Source: Tretioscincus oriximinensis (taxonomy: Eukaryota; Chordata; Lepidosauria; Squamata; Gymnophthalmidae). From it: DNA of 64,000 nt. Positions 45,301 to 56,968 of this stretch are shown here, piece by piece. The DNA lies in contig JAJVDF010000363.1 of NCBI GenBank assembly GCA_022410635.1, forward strand, positions 982,814-1,046,813. Reading direction: 5' to 3'. How positions within the stretch are numbered: the stretch's first letter is position 1; each line of letters opens with the position of its first letter. The position numbers and the translations under genes are program-made. The notes beneath the pieces are model-generated. The model had not been told where the DNA came from. It made no database searches and saw only the letters and a program-made list of their open reading frames with translations.

Positions 45301-46689
45301 ATCATCATATCTGTATGCATTCAGAACCTATTGAACTTGGTCATTGGCTAGAATAGAACAAACAAACAAATCTTTCTAATAAAAAACATGTTACCAATGG
45401 ACCAGATCTGGACTCTGGATTGGTTTTTATTCTGACCAATCCCAGAGTTTGGATAGAGGCAGGTATACATCAGCAGCATGGTGGCTGGGAGTGAGCAGAA
45501 AGATGCCTATTCACCGCCAGCGAGCAATGGCTGGGCCAAAGCCGGGGGGTTACTGCCCCTTGTCACTTCTTTGCTCAAAGATCGGGCAGGTAACACCTGT
45601 CTATGTGCCGGAAAAAAAACAGGGGGATGAGGGTTCCCCTTTATACCCAACCCTGTATCTCCGGGTTTTCCCACTAGTAAATAAAAAAAATATTTCTAGC
45701 AAGAGGGGCTAGAAGCAACTTAGAAAATAACAGAAAAAAAATGTAGTCTAAGCTTTTGTAGACTAAGCCTTGAGATAAATTTCTAACCTGCTACTTAGAC
45801 CATCTTACTAGAAATACTAATGCAAACTAACTTGACTTCTATTGCATTCATTTTAAGGATATTTGGTATGTTTGACTGCCTCTACTGTTTTAATGCTCCC
45901 TTATATCCATTCCCTTTAAATGGTCCAACACGCACACCAATGCTGATAAGATGATTACAATTATTTACTTTTCAATTTTGAGTGGCTTGTGTAATTAAAC
46001 GGCAGTTGGCCAACATTCTATTCAGAAGGTTAGTTTATAAATTTGTAGGGGCAGTAAAACAAATTGTTAAATTTAGTTTGTTAAACAAAATTATTGACTT
46101 CATCAAAGTTTATATGTTAAACAGCCATACAAAAAGTAACTTCACAAAGGTGTCAAGAACCCTGGAAAAAAAACCCACCCAAATAGTTTAACCTCATGAA
46201 TTTCTTATTGTAGTTCAGATGTTTGAGATCATTTTCGTTTTTCCGAAAGAAAGCAATTTTAACCTTTTCAGGTCTATTTCAAAACTAAATACATATCTGT
46301 TCATTAATATATGCACCTACATGTACAAAGTTTGATTATTACAAACCATTGCCAAAAGGTATCAGTGTTCAGCATTCATACAACTTTAAAAAAATATACA
46401 GATGTGACTGAAAATTAGAAGACTATTTTTTTTTCTGGGAGGGAAAATCCACCTATCTGGGAACCTGCCTTGCAACATTTCTGTAAGAAGAAGGAAAGTG
46501 TGTTGTTGTTTTCTAAATATTCTTCATCTCTACCCTCTGTCAGTCAATGTTTTCTTTTTACAATGCTTTGAAAAGAAATGAAGTATTGTCCATTATGGGT
46601 CCTTGTGCTTGCCATGCCCACAGAGATCATTATTAATCCCTTTTTATTTTATCCAGTTATCCCTATAGTTTTGAGTGGGGCTTAGCTGC

Positions 46690-47035
46690 ATTTGTATAGT
46701 TATTTTGGGAGGGAACCCTATTTAGACCNTGTCCCTTTAAGAATTCTGGAGGAGGTCCTTAGTTTCAGTTACTTTTCCTCCCCTTCCCAGTTAAATTTCG
46801 TTTTGGGTGTAGCAGACCTGATGAGAGCAAGTTTCAAACATCATAGTGGAAAAAGAAGCTCTCAGACAAAGAAGAAGACAAGAACTCCAAGAAACCTGAA
46901 AAGGAAGTATTCAAAAAGGACTTGGGAGGGAACAGTTTTCTACCTTTATTTTTGTATTTTAAAAATAAACTCCTTTTTATTTGAACAGAGTTTGAGAGTT
47001 TCAGTTTCTGTCCCTGACTAGAAAATAACACCCAA
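46690..47035 (+). repeat. Possible LTR-like sequence
   Basis: CTGTCCCTTTAAG-like sequence is followed at 46965-47030 by AAAATAAACTCC..GAGTTTGAGAGTTTCAG and TCTGTCCCTGAC, an arrangement like the polyadenylation signal and U5 of a retroviral LTR. No internal region, primer-binding site or second LTR is found. The 109-residue frame here is probably incidental. Confidence 0.25.
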
Positions 47036-47078
47036 ATAGAGAAACATCTTGGGGGTCAGAACAGAGCTCCTTTGGTTC

Positions 47079-47572
47079 ATAGAATCATAGAATCATAGAG
47101 TTGGAAGGGACCTCCGGGGTCATCGGGTCCAACCCCCTGCTCGATGCAGGATTCATTAAACCATCCCAGACAGATGACTGTCCAGTCTCTGTTTGAAGAC
47201 TTCCAGGGAAGGTGAACTCACCACCCCATGTGGCAAACTGTTCCACTGGTTTATCACCCTGACTGTTAGAAAGTTTTTTCTGATATCTAATCTGAATCTG
47301 CTCCCTTGTAGTTTCATTCCATTGTTTCTAGTCCTTCCATGTGCTAATGAAAACAATGTTGATCCCTCTGCTCTGTGACAGCCCTTCAAATATTTGTAGA
47401 CAGCTATCAGGTCTCCTCTCAGTCTTCTCTTTTGCAGACTAAACATCCCTAGATCCTTTAACCGTTCCTCATAGGACATGGTTTCCAGACCACTCACCAT
47501 CCTTGTAACTCTTTGTACTTGCTCTAGTTTCTCAATGTCCTTTTTAAATTGGGGCCCCCAGAACTGAACACA
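47079..47572 (-). repeat. CR1 LINE, family B, best preserved copy
   Basis: The plus strand starts with octamers ATAGAATC repeated and GTTGGAAGGGACCTCCGGGG. The minus-strand frame from 47623 to 47156 is continuous through QFWGPQFKKDIEKLEQV, MSYEERLKDLGMFSLQKRRL, RTRNNGMKLQG, RKNFLTVRVINQWNSLPH and LEVFKQRLDSHLSG, then stops. The first 15 or so residues of that frame are flank. The copy is 5'-truncated at about 47572. Confidence 0.93.
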
Positions 47573-47945
47573 GCCAGTGGGTTTGGACTGGTGATGCTCA
47601 CTGGTCCAAATCATACCCAGCATGACCTGAACAAATATGCAAGATCATTGTACCCAGGCTGATCCAGACCTGCCCTCACGGTGGCGCCAAAACTTGTGTG
47701 AGCTTTGGAGCTGGCCTCTGTAGGGAATGTCCAAATGGCCTTCCCATTGGCAATCCTTCCCAGGATGACATGGGCTGCGTCTTCTCAGACCACCAAAACT
47801 CTGTCACTATATTACTGGAGGTGCAAAAATGAAATTATATATAGAGTAGCAGTTTTGTGTGAAAGTGTAATTTTGAGCCAAAAAAGAGAAAGAGTAAAAA
47901 TGTCCTCTAGTCAGAGCAAGCTCTGCTGTCTAGGCCCTGAACAGT

Positions 47946-48352
47946 GAAGAAGGGTGGCTTCTTCCAGAAGGTCATTGGTCTGTGGAATTTTTTTCCAGAA
48001 GTGGTGATGGTAGCTAGCAGCCTGGATAATATTAAAACAGTGTTAGACAAGTTCATGGAAGCCAAGAGTATAAATAGCTGTTAGGATGGAGATACTGTCT
48101 TCAAGATACAGCAACAGGCAGTATTCCTGAAATATATTTTGCAGGGAATTGANAAGAGGTGAAGTTTTGCCTTCTGCTTGAGAGTGCCCAAGTGCAATTG
48201 GTGGGCCACTGTGAGACAGAATACTGCTGGACTAGATGTTCTGGCCCAGTTCAGCAGGTCTCCTCCTATGTTCTTATGGGACTGTGTGAGCCAGAATGTG
48301 CCAAACTGGATGGGCTATGGCCTGATTTGACATGGCTTCTCTGATGTTCTTA
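47946..48352 (+). repeat. CR1 LINE, family A, with duplicated 3' tail
   Basis: CCAGAAGGTCATTGGTCTGT, AGACAAGTTCATGGAAGCCA and CAACAGGCAGTATTCCTGAA lead to a normal end CTCCTATGTTCTTATG near 48278. A second, similar end of about 75 bases follows (GTGTGAGCCAGAATGTGCC..GGCTATGGCCTGATTTG..GATGTTCTTA). Confidence 0.85.
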
Positions 48353-48457
48353 AGCACTTATTTTTTTCATGGAAAAGAGAAGCCCACTTCAATATCTGCA
48401 TATAAATGCTATCAGGAAATTGCAAGGGTTTTTAATGAGTGGGTCACTAAAACCATG

Positions 48458-48640
48458 CAGGCCTGTATTTTGGCTGTATTTTGCCCATGGGCTGTAATTT
48501 ACTCACTTATTTTATTTATTTATTTATTATACTCCCCCTCTTCCCACAGCTATTTCAGCTTTTATAATAATAAAAGGAATAAAAATATGAATATCTTCTT
48601 ACTGCTACCAGTAGCTATATTTCNCCTAAATAAGGCCCTG
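48458..48640. mobile_element. Small hAT-type element, family E copy 2
   Basis: Starts CAGGCCTGTATTTTGGC and ends with the reverse complement of CAGGGCCTTATTTAGG. The inside (GGCTGTATTTTGCCC, ACTCCCCCTCTTCCC, TACCAGTAGCTATATTT) matches the copy at 22202. The flanks do not show a clear 8-base duplication, so either the ends or the site have changed. Confidence 0.7.
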
Positions 48641-48691
48641 CGTGGGAGCACATGAGGCAAATTCACCATGATGTAACTGTCAAAGCAATAG

Positions 48692-48950
48692 AAATTTATT
48701 TATTTATTTGTACTTATATCCCGCCCTATAGCCGAAGGTCTCAGGGCGGCCAACCATAGGGTGATGCACATATCTTTTGTTGCTTTCTCCACAACAGGCA
48801 CCCTATGAAGGTGGTGGGGCTGAGAGAGTTCAAAGAACTGTGACTGGCCCCAGGTCACCCAGATAGCTTTCATGGAGGAGTGGGGACTCGAACCTGGAGA
48901 TGACCAGATGCGAGTCCATCACTCTAACCACTACACCAAACTGGCTCTCT
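48692..48950 (-). repeat. tRNA-derived SINE, family D, full length
   Basis: The minus strand begins GAGAGCCAGTTTGGTGTAGT then GGTTAGAGTGATGGACTCGC (A-box region), followed by GGTTCGAGTCCCC (B-box). Next comes GGGTGACCTGGGGCCAGTCA, and the tail CCTGAGACCTTCGGCTATAG and GGGATATAAGTACAAATAAA. Better preserved than the copy at 15941. Confidence 0.9.
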
Positions 48951-49932
48951 GGTCTGGATGGGGCCTAAGTGCCACTGGAAAGTGGCAGCTGTATATGCAA
49001 TCCCAGGCTAGCACAGACTGCATTCTGAGCTATAGATACTTTTTTCCATTTAATCCTGGTGCTTTGATCTCAAAAATCATTAAACAAATTACTTAATTAA
49101 AACGACTTAAAATTTATGTTGCAAATTTTAAGAACAGGCATGATCTCAGATGTCTTTACAAATTCTTCATATGCTTAGACTTTCTTCCCTTTTTCTNTAT
49201 CTGTGTAGCCTGGATTATTTTAAGACTCTGGAGAGGATATTTTCAATCTCTTTTACTAATTGTACTTATGAAGCTTACTTTTCCCAAGCTGCTACTTGCA
49301 GTAACTGGCAGCTCTGGGAACAAGTAATAAACACATTCACATCTTTTAGCAAGGAAATAGCACAGTGTTCAGCCTCCTCCCTTTGTGCTGTGGTCTGAAT
49401 CACACCATCCACCCAATACCTGCTGCTACCTTTCTTTTCTCTGTTTACTTTTTATTTGTTTAAGGGAGATTCCCAAGCACAGAGTTCAACAGCATGTTCA
49501 ATGTCTGGTGTACTTTGATCCTGTCACCTTAGAATCCCCAATTGGAATGATTTTTTAGTTATTTTTTTTGCAAGTAATGGGTGCTTTGCAGCCCTTGAGG
49601 TAGCAGGGATCTTTTTTCATTGTGCAAAACAAATGTAGCAGTGAAAGTTTCCTGTACCACCCAACTCATATTTCTATAATCCTGCCCTAGAGGAAGCCAC
49701 CTATATGAGTAAAAGGGTAATCCAGTGTCTAGGCAGACAGCGCTTAGCAAAAAGTCTGGGATGGCTCTAGTATTACTGAAGTAAAGTAGGTGTGGGTCTT
49801 ATGAATTCCTGACTGAAGGTCAAGAGAAGCTCCAGGCAAACCATGAATAAGTGTCATAAACAAGCAATACCCAGAAAGCCAATACAATGGGGAATAGTAG
49901 ATCTATTAAATAAAGACACTGGTCCACTAAAA
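48951..49932. other. No feature recognised
   Basis: No gene or repeat that I can name in this stretch. Confidence 0.35.
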
Positions 49933-50112
49933 GGCCCTGTCCCCATTGAGCTTTATTTGGAGTTATATCTTGGTTCAGAGCTTGGTCATCCACATGCCAG
50001 TGTAGGCTATGGCAGGCCCCATTCGGGGCCTGCCATAGCCTACACTAGCATGTAGATGGCAGACTACTATTCTGAGGTATAGCCCAGAATAAGGCTCAGT
50101 GGGGGCAGGGCC
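49933..50112. mobile_element. M1 fold-back element, best hairpin
   Basis: The termini GGCCCTGTCCCC and GGGGGCAGGGCC are inverted repeats. At the centre, 50001-50020 (TGTAGGCTATGGCAGGCCCC) pairs perfectly with 50025-50044 across the 4-base loop ATTC, and pairing continues outward with few mismatches. At 180 bases this is the cleanest copy and can serve as the family reference. The flanks show only a possible AAA duplication. The frame 49843-50055 crossing its left arm is not a gene. Confidence 0.85.
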
Positions 50113-50200
50113 AAAGTGAATGGACTGCTCCATTCCACTTAATAGTTACAACAGTTAACTAAATAGTTTAAATATGAAGAGTTAAGACAGTTAAAGGAAA

Positions 50201-50531
50201 GGGTTTTTTTCATCCAGACTGTAACTAGTCAGTAGTATTTACTTCCAGAAGAGGTAGAGGTAGCTAGCTGCCGGGATAGCTCTGGGACAGGGTTAAACAA
50301 GTTCATGGAAGCCAAGGGTATAAATAGCTTCTAGGACGGGTGCCTTGATGCTGCCTCTGAAATGGAGCAACAGGTAGTATTCCTGAAGTACCATTTGCAG
50401 GGTGTCAAGAACAGGTGTGGCTCTTTCCTTCTCCTGCTTGAGACTGCCCAGGTGCAATTTGTGAGGCCACAGTCCCTGTGTGAGACAGAACACTGTGCTA
50501 CTGCCTGATTTAGCAGGCCGCCTCTTGGGTT
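50201..50531 (+). repeat. CR1 LINE, family A, 3' end
   Basis: GGTTTTTTTCATCCAGACTG, GAAGAGGTAGAGGTAGCTAG, AAGTTCATGGAAGCCAAGGG, TGAAGTACCATTTGCAGGGT and CTGCTTGAGACTGCCCAGGT are family A blocks in forward order. The octamer end is not preserved. Confidence 0.85.
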
Positions 50532-51012
50532 CAGCTTTTCTCTTAAACATGTGACTTTAAGAGACAGAAGGGAAAAATAATAGCAAATATTGCTTGTAAA
50601 CACTATAGGATAAACAACCTGCAATAAAAAAGAAGCAGCAAATCATGTCATTTTTTTTCCTCCTCCATCCACATCTTCTTTGGCACAGGCATCAGATCGT
50701 GATTATTCTTTCATTGGCACATTTTTATTGCTCCACTGCAAATACAAACTACTTCTGCTGTTTCATGTCATTCAGCAGAAATGTGAAGATTCCTGCAGTC
50801 CAGCTTGTAGTAAACTAGATTAATCCTAAAAGGACTGTAGTCCGCAGAATAATAGTTACTGGATATTTTGGTGGAATTCGGAGGGAAAAGGGAGGATGCT
50901 TTCAAGTTAAGCATTAAAGAGAAACAATTCCTTTCAACACAAATGTGCTGTCTGCTATCTGAATTCCTGCTGGTGAATCTGATGGGGGGAGAGGGAGAGA
51001 CTTAAAGGATGC

Positions 51013-51220
51013 TGCTCTGACACATACCTTTAACTCACCTTCACTGACGAACTAGTCTAAAGCGGGAGGAAAAACCCATTTTCCACCGCTTTCATCTATA
51101 CTGCTCAAAACAATTAAGGGAACACTTAGTGGTACACTGTTATGTTAAAGTGTTCCCTTAATTGTTTTGAGCAGTATAGTTTATCAGGATTGAAGACTGA
51201 TTAAAAGTACATGTTGGAAC
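51013..51220. mobile_element. M3 fold-back element, split by a mariner-like palindrome
   Basis: The left arm GCTCTGACACATACCTTTAA and the right arm GACTGATTAAAAGTACATGT are imperfect inverted repeats. Around the insertion, ACCGCTTTCATCTA plus GTTTATCAGGATTGAAGACT aligns with CTGCTTAATCCAGTTCTTTAAGACT of the uninterrupted copy at 55024. This supports an insertion of 51097-51178 into an M3 copy. Confidence 0.65.
51097..51178. mobile_element. Tc1/mariner-like palindromic MITE
   Basis: TATACTGCTCAAAACAATTA continuing AGGGAACACTT is mirrored exactly by AAGTGTTCCCTTAATTGTTT then TGAGCAGTATA, around a centre of about 20 bases. The ends are bounded by TA, the target duplication of Tc1/mariner transposons, and the sequence resembles their terminal repeats. 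The 82 bases are essentially two terminal repeats back to back. Confidence 0.85.
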
Positions 51221-52024
51221 ACAAAGACAAGTTCATGCATGGGGCATTTCGTATCTAAAAGACAACATCACTGAGGATCAGGTTCTTTAGTAGTAGTCTT
51301 GGTAAAAGCAGTCAGGCCTCAGAATAGAACATGGGCTGGTCTAGTCACTGCTGTCCTTCTGCTCAACGACCATAGGACGTAAGGTTATCAACTCTAAATA
51401 TTTATTGGGGCATATTTGTATTTTGATACCCTTGTCCATAATTTTGGAAGGAAGGATGCTTTGAGAGTGTTATTTTTTAGGGAAAGGAGGGGACTACAAC
51501 TCCCATGAACCTCAACATCTTTAAAAAGTTTCACTCCTGTTTTTGTCCCAATTTTTGATACTCCTGTCCTGCTTTTCAATTTTCAACACAGGAGTGAAGC
51601 ATTCCACATCAGGTTTGTAGAATAGCTTCGCAAGTACAACATTCCTGATTGCAAATTCTATCTCGATGGGCAGGCTGATTTCCAAGTGGGCTCAGTGACA
51701 TGTAGTCACCATGCTCCCATCATATTTATATGAATTAAAAGACAGGTAATGTCAGGAAAATGCAACATTTTACCAAATAATCCCACTTGCCTCATTCATG
51801 TAAGGACCTGGTTTCAGTGGCAGCGAAATGAAAAGGTCCTTTCAGTTCAAGAATGAGTACCGCATTCAATAAGAAGGACCAGTTTGGACTAATCTCAGCT
51901 CATCTGGAACCCTAGAAAATTATGGCTAAATGACTAGGTGGCTAAATGGTGTGATCTGGGATAAGGCAACTCTCTGTTATTGACAAACTTTAGTCCTAAT
52001 TTAAGTAAAATGCATAAAAATCTT
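51221..52024. other. No gene; one ACTACAACTCCCA core
   Basis: GGACTACAACTCCCATGAAC at 51491-51510 is the core of a transposon-relic motif also seen at 28270. Nothing else is recognised. Confidence 0.35.
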
Positions 52025-52192
52025 AAAGGGCCTTTTTCTGGGTTATGTCTTGGAATAGGAGGTTGCCATCCATATTGTAATGTAGACTATGGCAGACCCC
52101 TGGGCCTGCCACAGTCTATACTGGCATGTGGGTGACCAGGTTTTGTCCCGAGATATAGCCCAGAATAAGACTCAGTGTGGACAAAGCCTTTG
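52025..52192. mobile_element. M1 fold-back element
   Basis: Left arm TTTTTCTGGGTTATGTCTTG, centre ATGGCAGACCCCTGGGCCTGCCACAG, right arm GATATAGCCCAGAATAAGAC then TCAGTG. The ends AAAGGGCC and AAAGCCTTT are slightly changed from the reference copy at 49933. Confidence 0.75.
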
Positions 52193-55023
52193 AGACTTTT
52201 GTGCACTTAACTTGAATTATTGTTTTTCTACTGTTATCTGATTTTACCATTGTTGCTGTCTTTATACTTTTGTTGAATTGCAGAGGTTTTGTCTTTCTTT
52301 CTGTTTAAATAACCACATCTGTCACTGTTGAACAGACCTAGCAGTTTGAATGTAATGGTATGGTATAACTTTTCTGTAAATAAAGCATTGGGCTAAGAAT
52401 ATTTTATTTTATAACCAGCATTTGGTATCATTCTGTTTGATTCTCATATTACCTTTCGGAATAAATGCATGGGAAGATCATGTCAGACACTGTCTGTCAA
52501 CAAATCAGCATCTGTTTAGCTTAGGCCCTGACAAGCCATTGGCAGCCCTTTCAAATTATTAATATAGCAAAAAGGTAGTAAATAGCCTATTGGCCATTCA
52601 TTTGTTAAGGAAGCATACTCAAGTAAATTGGGGTCAAATTTGTTGTGCATCTAGGCTTTCATAGGATTCATTGAACAGAGTAAGAAGAAAATGGGAACAA
52701 CATCCCTTACATAGTTTAGTTTGGCTGGAGAGAGCCAAGTCAAGCTGAAGAATCCCCTTGTGGGACCAAGTGTCTGGCTTCCTCCATTAGCTTACAGTGA
52801 CAGCTAGAAACAGTGAATGGAATTAGGTTACAGCAAGCCAGGAGGAAATCAGTTAGGGGTTACAGTTGGTCCCCATAGGAGAACAGTTGGGCAGGAAACA
52901 GGAAAGACTGGGATTCTGTACGCTGGTTGTTTTAAAGTTTCTGTTTTATGAGCTAATAGATTGCTTCTCTCGTAGGTCACCAAGCAAAGAAGCATTTGTG
53001 TTGGTGGTTGTAACTCAATGTTGATATATTCTGGGTTCCTCATTAACACATTTCCTTTGGCGCCCCTCTTCCACTGCTGCAAAGGGAAACCTGAGGTTTA
53101 GGACTTTCTCACTTTTTATAGAGTATATTGCATTGACATACTGTTGCTAAGGCCAACAAACCATTCTTTCTGCAAAGTTTTCCTCCAACAAATAGGGTTC
53201 TTAATGAAAAGCATCAAGGCTAAACTGAGAAAGCAATTGACGTTGCTCTTTGATTGCAGCTGGCAGATAGAAAACGTTGCTTGCTCCTATCTGCCTTTGC
53301 AGATAACTGGGATGAGCCAGAGGTGAAATACTTTGTGGAGTTGCCAGAATACTTTGTGAGAAATTGCGCAACTGCAACTCACTTACGGTCTCTTGCAGGA
53401 TAGATCAAGAACATTGTTGCAAAATAAATATATCTCCCAGGAGAATAAGATGAAGTCCTTTTTCAGATCTTGCATGGGAATGAAAGTCCATTCACATTTT
53501 ATTTCTTCTTTCCCCAACTGATGATACAACCATTTTCTGCTGAAGAATTTACCCTCTGTATTGATTTATTGGTTTGTAATATATGGGCATGAAAAAGTGT
53601 ATCTGCTTTGATCAATTTGAAAAACACAAATCTAAAATGGAATGTTATAGAGAGCTCAAGCAGGCCTAAGGACCTGGATCCAAATTGGTAGGTAAGTTAG
53701 TCTGAGGAAACAATTATTGATAATCACAGAATAGTGCTACAGGTCTCTTCTGTGGTTCTCTTCTGTGGGCTTTATTAGGTCCTCATTAGAGTTTTCTAAG
53801 ACAATCCCCATCTAAGTTCCTTGAAAGATAAAGGAGTTGTAGATCCAGCTAAGAGGGAATGAGGTCTACCCTTGAATAGGCCACTCATCCAATGCAGCTT
53901 GCCTTCTCTTGGTTTCTTCTTCAAATACTTCCTAATGAGCTCTTCATATATACTGCTTGCTCACCAGTTATTTTTAAAATGTTTAAAATAAACAAGCTTA
54001 TCAACAGGCAAATATGGGAGCAGTCAGAAAAAGAACTAGCAAAAAGCAAATTATGTTGACAAGCTACTGGTTTAACTAGTGCTTGTATTCTCCAGGTGTA
54101 TTCCCTCCATCCTTTTCTTAAGACAGGTCCAAGCTGGTCCAGAAACAAAAAAGGTAAAAGAAGAAAGAAAATTAGCAAAGAATGTACTGAAAGTACATGT
54201 TTCAAGCTTGGTTCCAGTACATGCCTCAGTATATGCCTCAAGCTTGGCTTCTTGGCATTAAGTATTGCAGTACTTGGCAGATGCTGAGGTAAGAAGACAG
54301 GGAAAGGTACCTATAGATCTCACACAGTCGGTTGATACACACTGTCTAAGTAGAAGGTACCTGGTGACTTGCGCACTTTTCCCTCTGATGTCCAAATATA
54401 CTTAAATACGTGGTCCAAAACTCAAAGAAAATTCTCCTATAGAATTGGTGCTTCTCTCCTCTGGGAGCTTCCTCTGCTATCTTTCTTTCTCTTCTATGGT
54501 TCCAAAGACAGTGAGTGCAATGGCTTCCTGACAACTGAGTCAATGCCAGCCAGCACTGGTTCAGTAAGGTCAAAGGATGGTTCAGGGGGACAGAATGCAC
54601 TGGCTGGAGAACTCGGCTGATGTTGACTCCAGACTTGGCTTCAATTAAGAGAAATGAAAGATGCGCTACTCATCACCATCTCATCGGCTTACTGCATATG
54701 TTTATTGACTGATTCATTCATTGATAGCCCATCCTTCATCCAACTGGTCTCTGGCCAACTCACATAAAGCACTGAAATATTAATCTGACCAATTGCTGTA
54801 AACAATTAAAGATAAACTCCAGCTGCCACCAAAGCATTCAGCTGTCCTCTGCTTTTTCACCAGTTGTCCCTAAGTGAAGTACAGGAGCCAGAACTAATGT
54901 GTTCCAGGATGATTTAAGAAAGATGCAGTGAGAGCTGCCAATCTTAAGGCTTAATAGAGCTCTTCTGAATTCACCCTGAAAACCATCCCTGCCTATGTAT
55001 TTTTGGTTATGAACAAGAGTTGC
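52193..55023. other. No gene recognised
   Basis: About 2.8 kb without a clear feature. The frames at 53921-54241 and 54346-54620 overlap others on the opposite strand and have no known motif. Confidence 0.35.
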
Positions 55024-55146
55024 TTTTTTGACACATACTTTTAATCCGTCCTTAATCCTGAAGGGTTAACCAGAAAAAAACAGTTTTGTCCTGCTTAATC
55101 CAGTTCTTTAAGACTGAAGATGGATTAAAAGTACATGTCTGAGCAG
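55024..55146. mobile_element. M3 fold-back element, uninterrupted copy
   Basis: GACACATACTTTTAATCCGT at the left mirrors ATGGATTAAAAGTACATGTC at the right. CTTAATCCTGAAGGGTTAAC and CTTAATCCAGTTCTTTAAGA lie inside. It is about 120 bases, non-coding, and shows the site as it was before insertion in the copy at 51013. Confidence 0.65.
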
Positions 55147-55474
55147 TACCAGAATATCACACAGTATTTTTGGTGGGTTGTAGCCATCAAAACATGACTA
55201 TTTAGAATCATGTAATGGCAATAGTGTAATCATGTTGAGAAGATTCCATTTTTCAACAACAACGTTAATTGTTCTTGTATTTTCTTTTAATTATCTGTTG
55301 ATAACAGGCTCGAAGGTGGGATTGCAGACCAAAAAAATCCTATCTCATAACTGACTGGACTACATTCTTTAAGGACTGTCTCATGGCTCTGGCAAATGGG
55401 TTTCCATGCGGCTGTGGGAACTTCATATTGGAACCCATTTGCTGAAGCTGCTAGGACTTCAAAAGCCCGAGAAG

Positions 55475-55770
55475 CAGTGGTAGACTGGGTCTAGCAATAT
55501 TGGTTGCTAGAAAACAAAGGGGGGCACCTATTGGATGGCAGTGCAGTGGGAGTGAGTGAGTACACTGGGATGACAGCATGCGCATGGTAACTCCAAGGCC
55601 CAAAACTTCATGTGCCACATGCAAATTATTCTCCCAGCATGTACCAGAATTCATGTTCAGCTTAGTTATTAGGGTTGATTGCATGCATGCAAATCATCAC
55701 AAACTATCACATTGCCGGGTGCAGCCTACTTGCCATTGGACAAGCTGGCACCCTGACCAGTCTGCCTTTG
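55475..55770. mobile_element. hAT MITE, family G, copy 1
   Basis: Starts CAGTGGTAGACTGG and ends CCAGTCTGCCTTTG. The flanks CCGAGAAG and CCTGGAAG agree at 6 of 8 positions. GGGGGCACCTATTGGATGGCA and TACTTGCCATTGGACAAGCT recur in copy 2 at 57440. The short frames here are not genes. Confidence 0.8.
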
Positions 55771-56594
55771 CCTGGAAGCCAGTGTATATTTTCCTTAACT
55801 GGCTGCATCCAAATTTAACCAAGTGTAAATTAGAGAGTAAAATATTATAATCTGCTAATGTACTGTGTGTTTCATAAACATACTGGATCATGCACTAATT
55901 ATAGAACTTTGAGGCAAATAAAAACATTTTAAAATAAATGATAAGATTCCATATATAATGAAGTTAGGTTTTATTCCTTTGCTAAGGAGTGAACCCCCAC
56001 AATTCATTGAAATGAAGAGAAAATTTTACTGCAAACACTATCAGTTGTGGAATTTGGAATGCAGGGCTACTTTTCCAACTTTTAAGCAATTTTAAATTTC
56101 AGAGCATATGCCTTTGGAAGCGTATGCAGTGCACTCTGCTGGAGAACAAACAAACATTGTTATTGTCACTTTAAATCTATCTCTACCACCTGAATATAAT
56201 TGTTCATTTTTTTGGATAGGAGATTTTTGGAGGGGGATGGGGGAATCAAATTTTAAGATTTGTAGAGAAAATGTTCAGTAGTTCCCATTTTGTTCAAACA
56301 AATTTTGATTTGTTGTTCCATTTCAATGCATGGAATGCTAATAAAAGTATCTTATCANTGTACCACATCCTAATTGATTTAATTGAGTAAGTAAATACCT
56401 TATACATATATAAGATTTATTATATGATTATACATATATAAGATGTATTATAGACACATATGCAGCTATTAAATATTCNCTATGCAACTAACTTGAAAAT
56501 TAGTTTGTTCATTGCCTTTCCATTTCAACAAAATCAGCCAAGGCAGTTTAGATAAAAATTGAAATGCCAGTACCTATTTTTGGAATTGTAATGA

Positions 56595-56968
56595 TACATA
56601 ACTCCTTCTTCTTCTGCTTGAGATGCCAGAAAGCAATTGGTGAGCCACTGTGTAAAAGAAGTAGTTAGTGGTCTGGACAGCTTTAACACAAGTTCATGGA
56701 CATCAAGGGTATAAAAAGCTACTAGGATGCATGCCTTGATACTTCCACTGAGATGGAGCAACAGGCAGTGTTTCTGAAATACCATTTGCAGGGCATCATG
56801 AAGAGGTGAAGTTTTTGCCTTCTTCTTTTCCAGACTGCCCAGGTGCAACTGGTGGGACACTGTGTGAGACAGAATGCTGGACTAGATGGGCCCTAGCCTG
56901 ATTCAGCAGGGCTCCTCTTATGTTCTGATGTGTCTTCTGATTCAGCATGGCTTCTCTTATGTTCTTTA
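56595..56968 (+). repeat. CR1 LINE, family A, rearranged 3' end
   Basis: It begins with a 3'-type block (TTCTGCTTGAGATGCCAGAA, GCAATTGGTGAGCCACTGTG), then restarts upstream (AGTTAGTGGTCTGGACAGCT, ACAAGTTCATGGACATCAAG). It runs through TGAAATACCATTTGCAGGGC to CTCCTCTTATGTTC, followed by a second short end TCTGATTCAGCATGGCTTCT. Tandem or template-switch events are likely. Confidence 0.82.

Noticed and set aside
45410..45460. Short hairpin CTCTGGATTGGT / ACCAATCCCAGAG
   Set aside because: The stem is about 12 bases, without flanking structure or a second copy; such hairpins occur by chance.
46692..47021. 109-residue frame with a basic central part
   Set aside because: It overlaps a stretch with LTR-like polyadenylation signals, has an ambiguous base, and shows no family motif.
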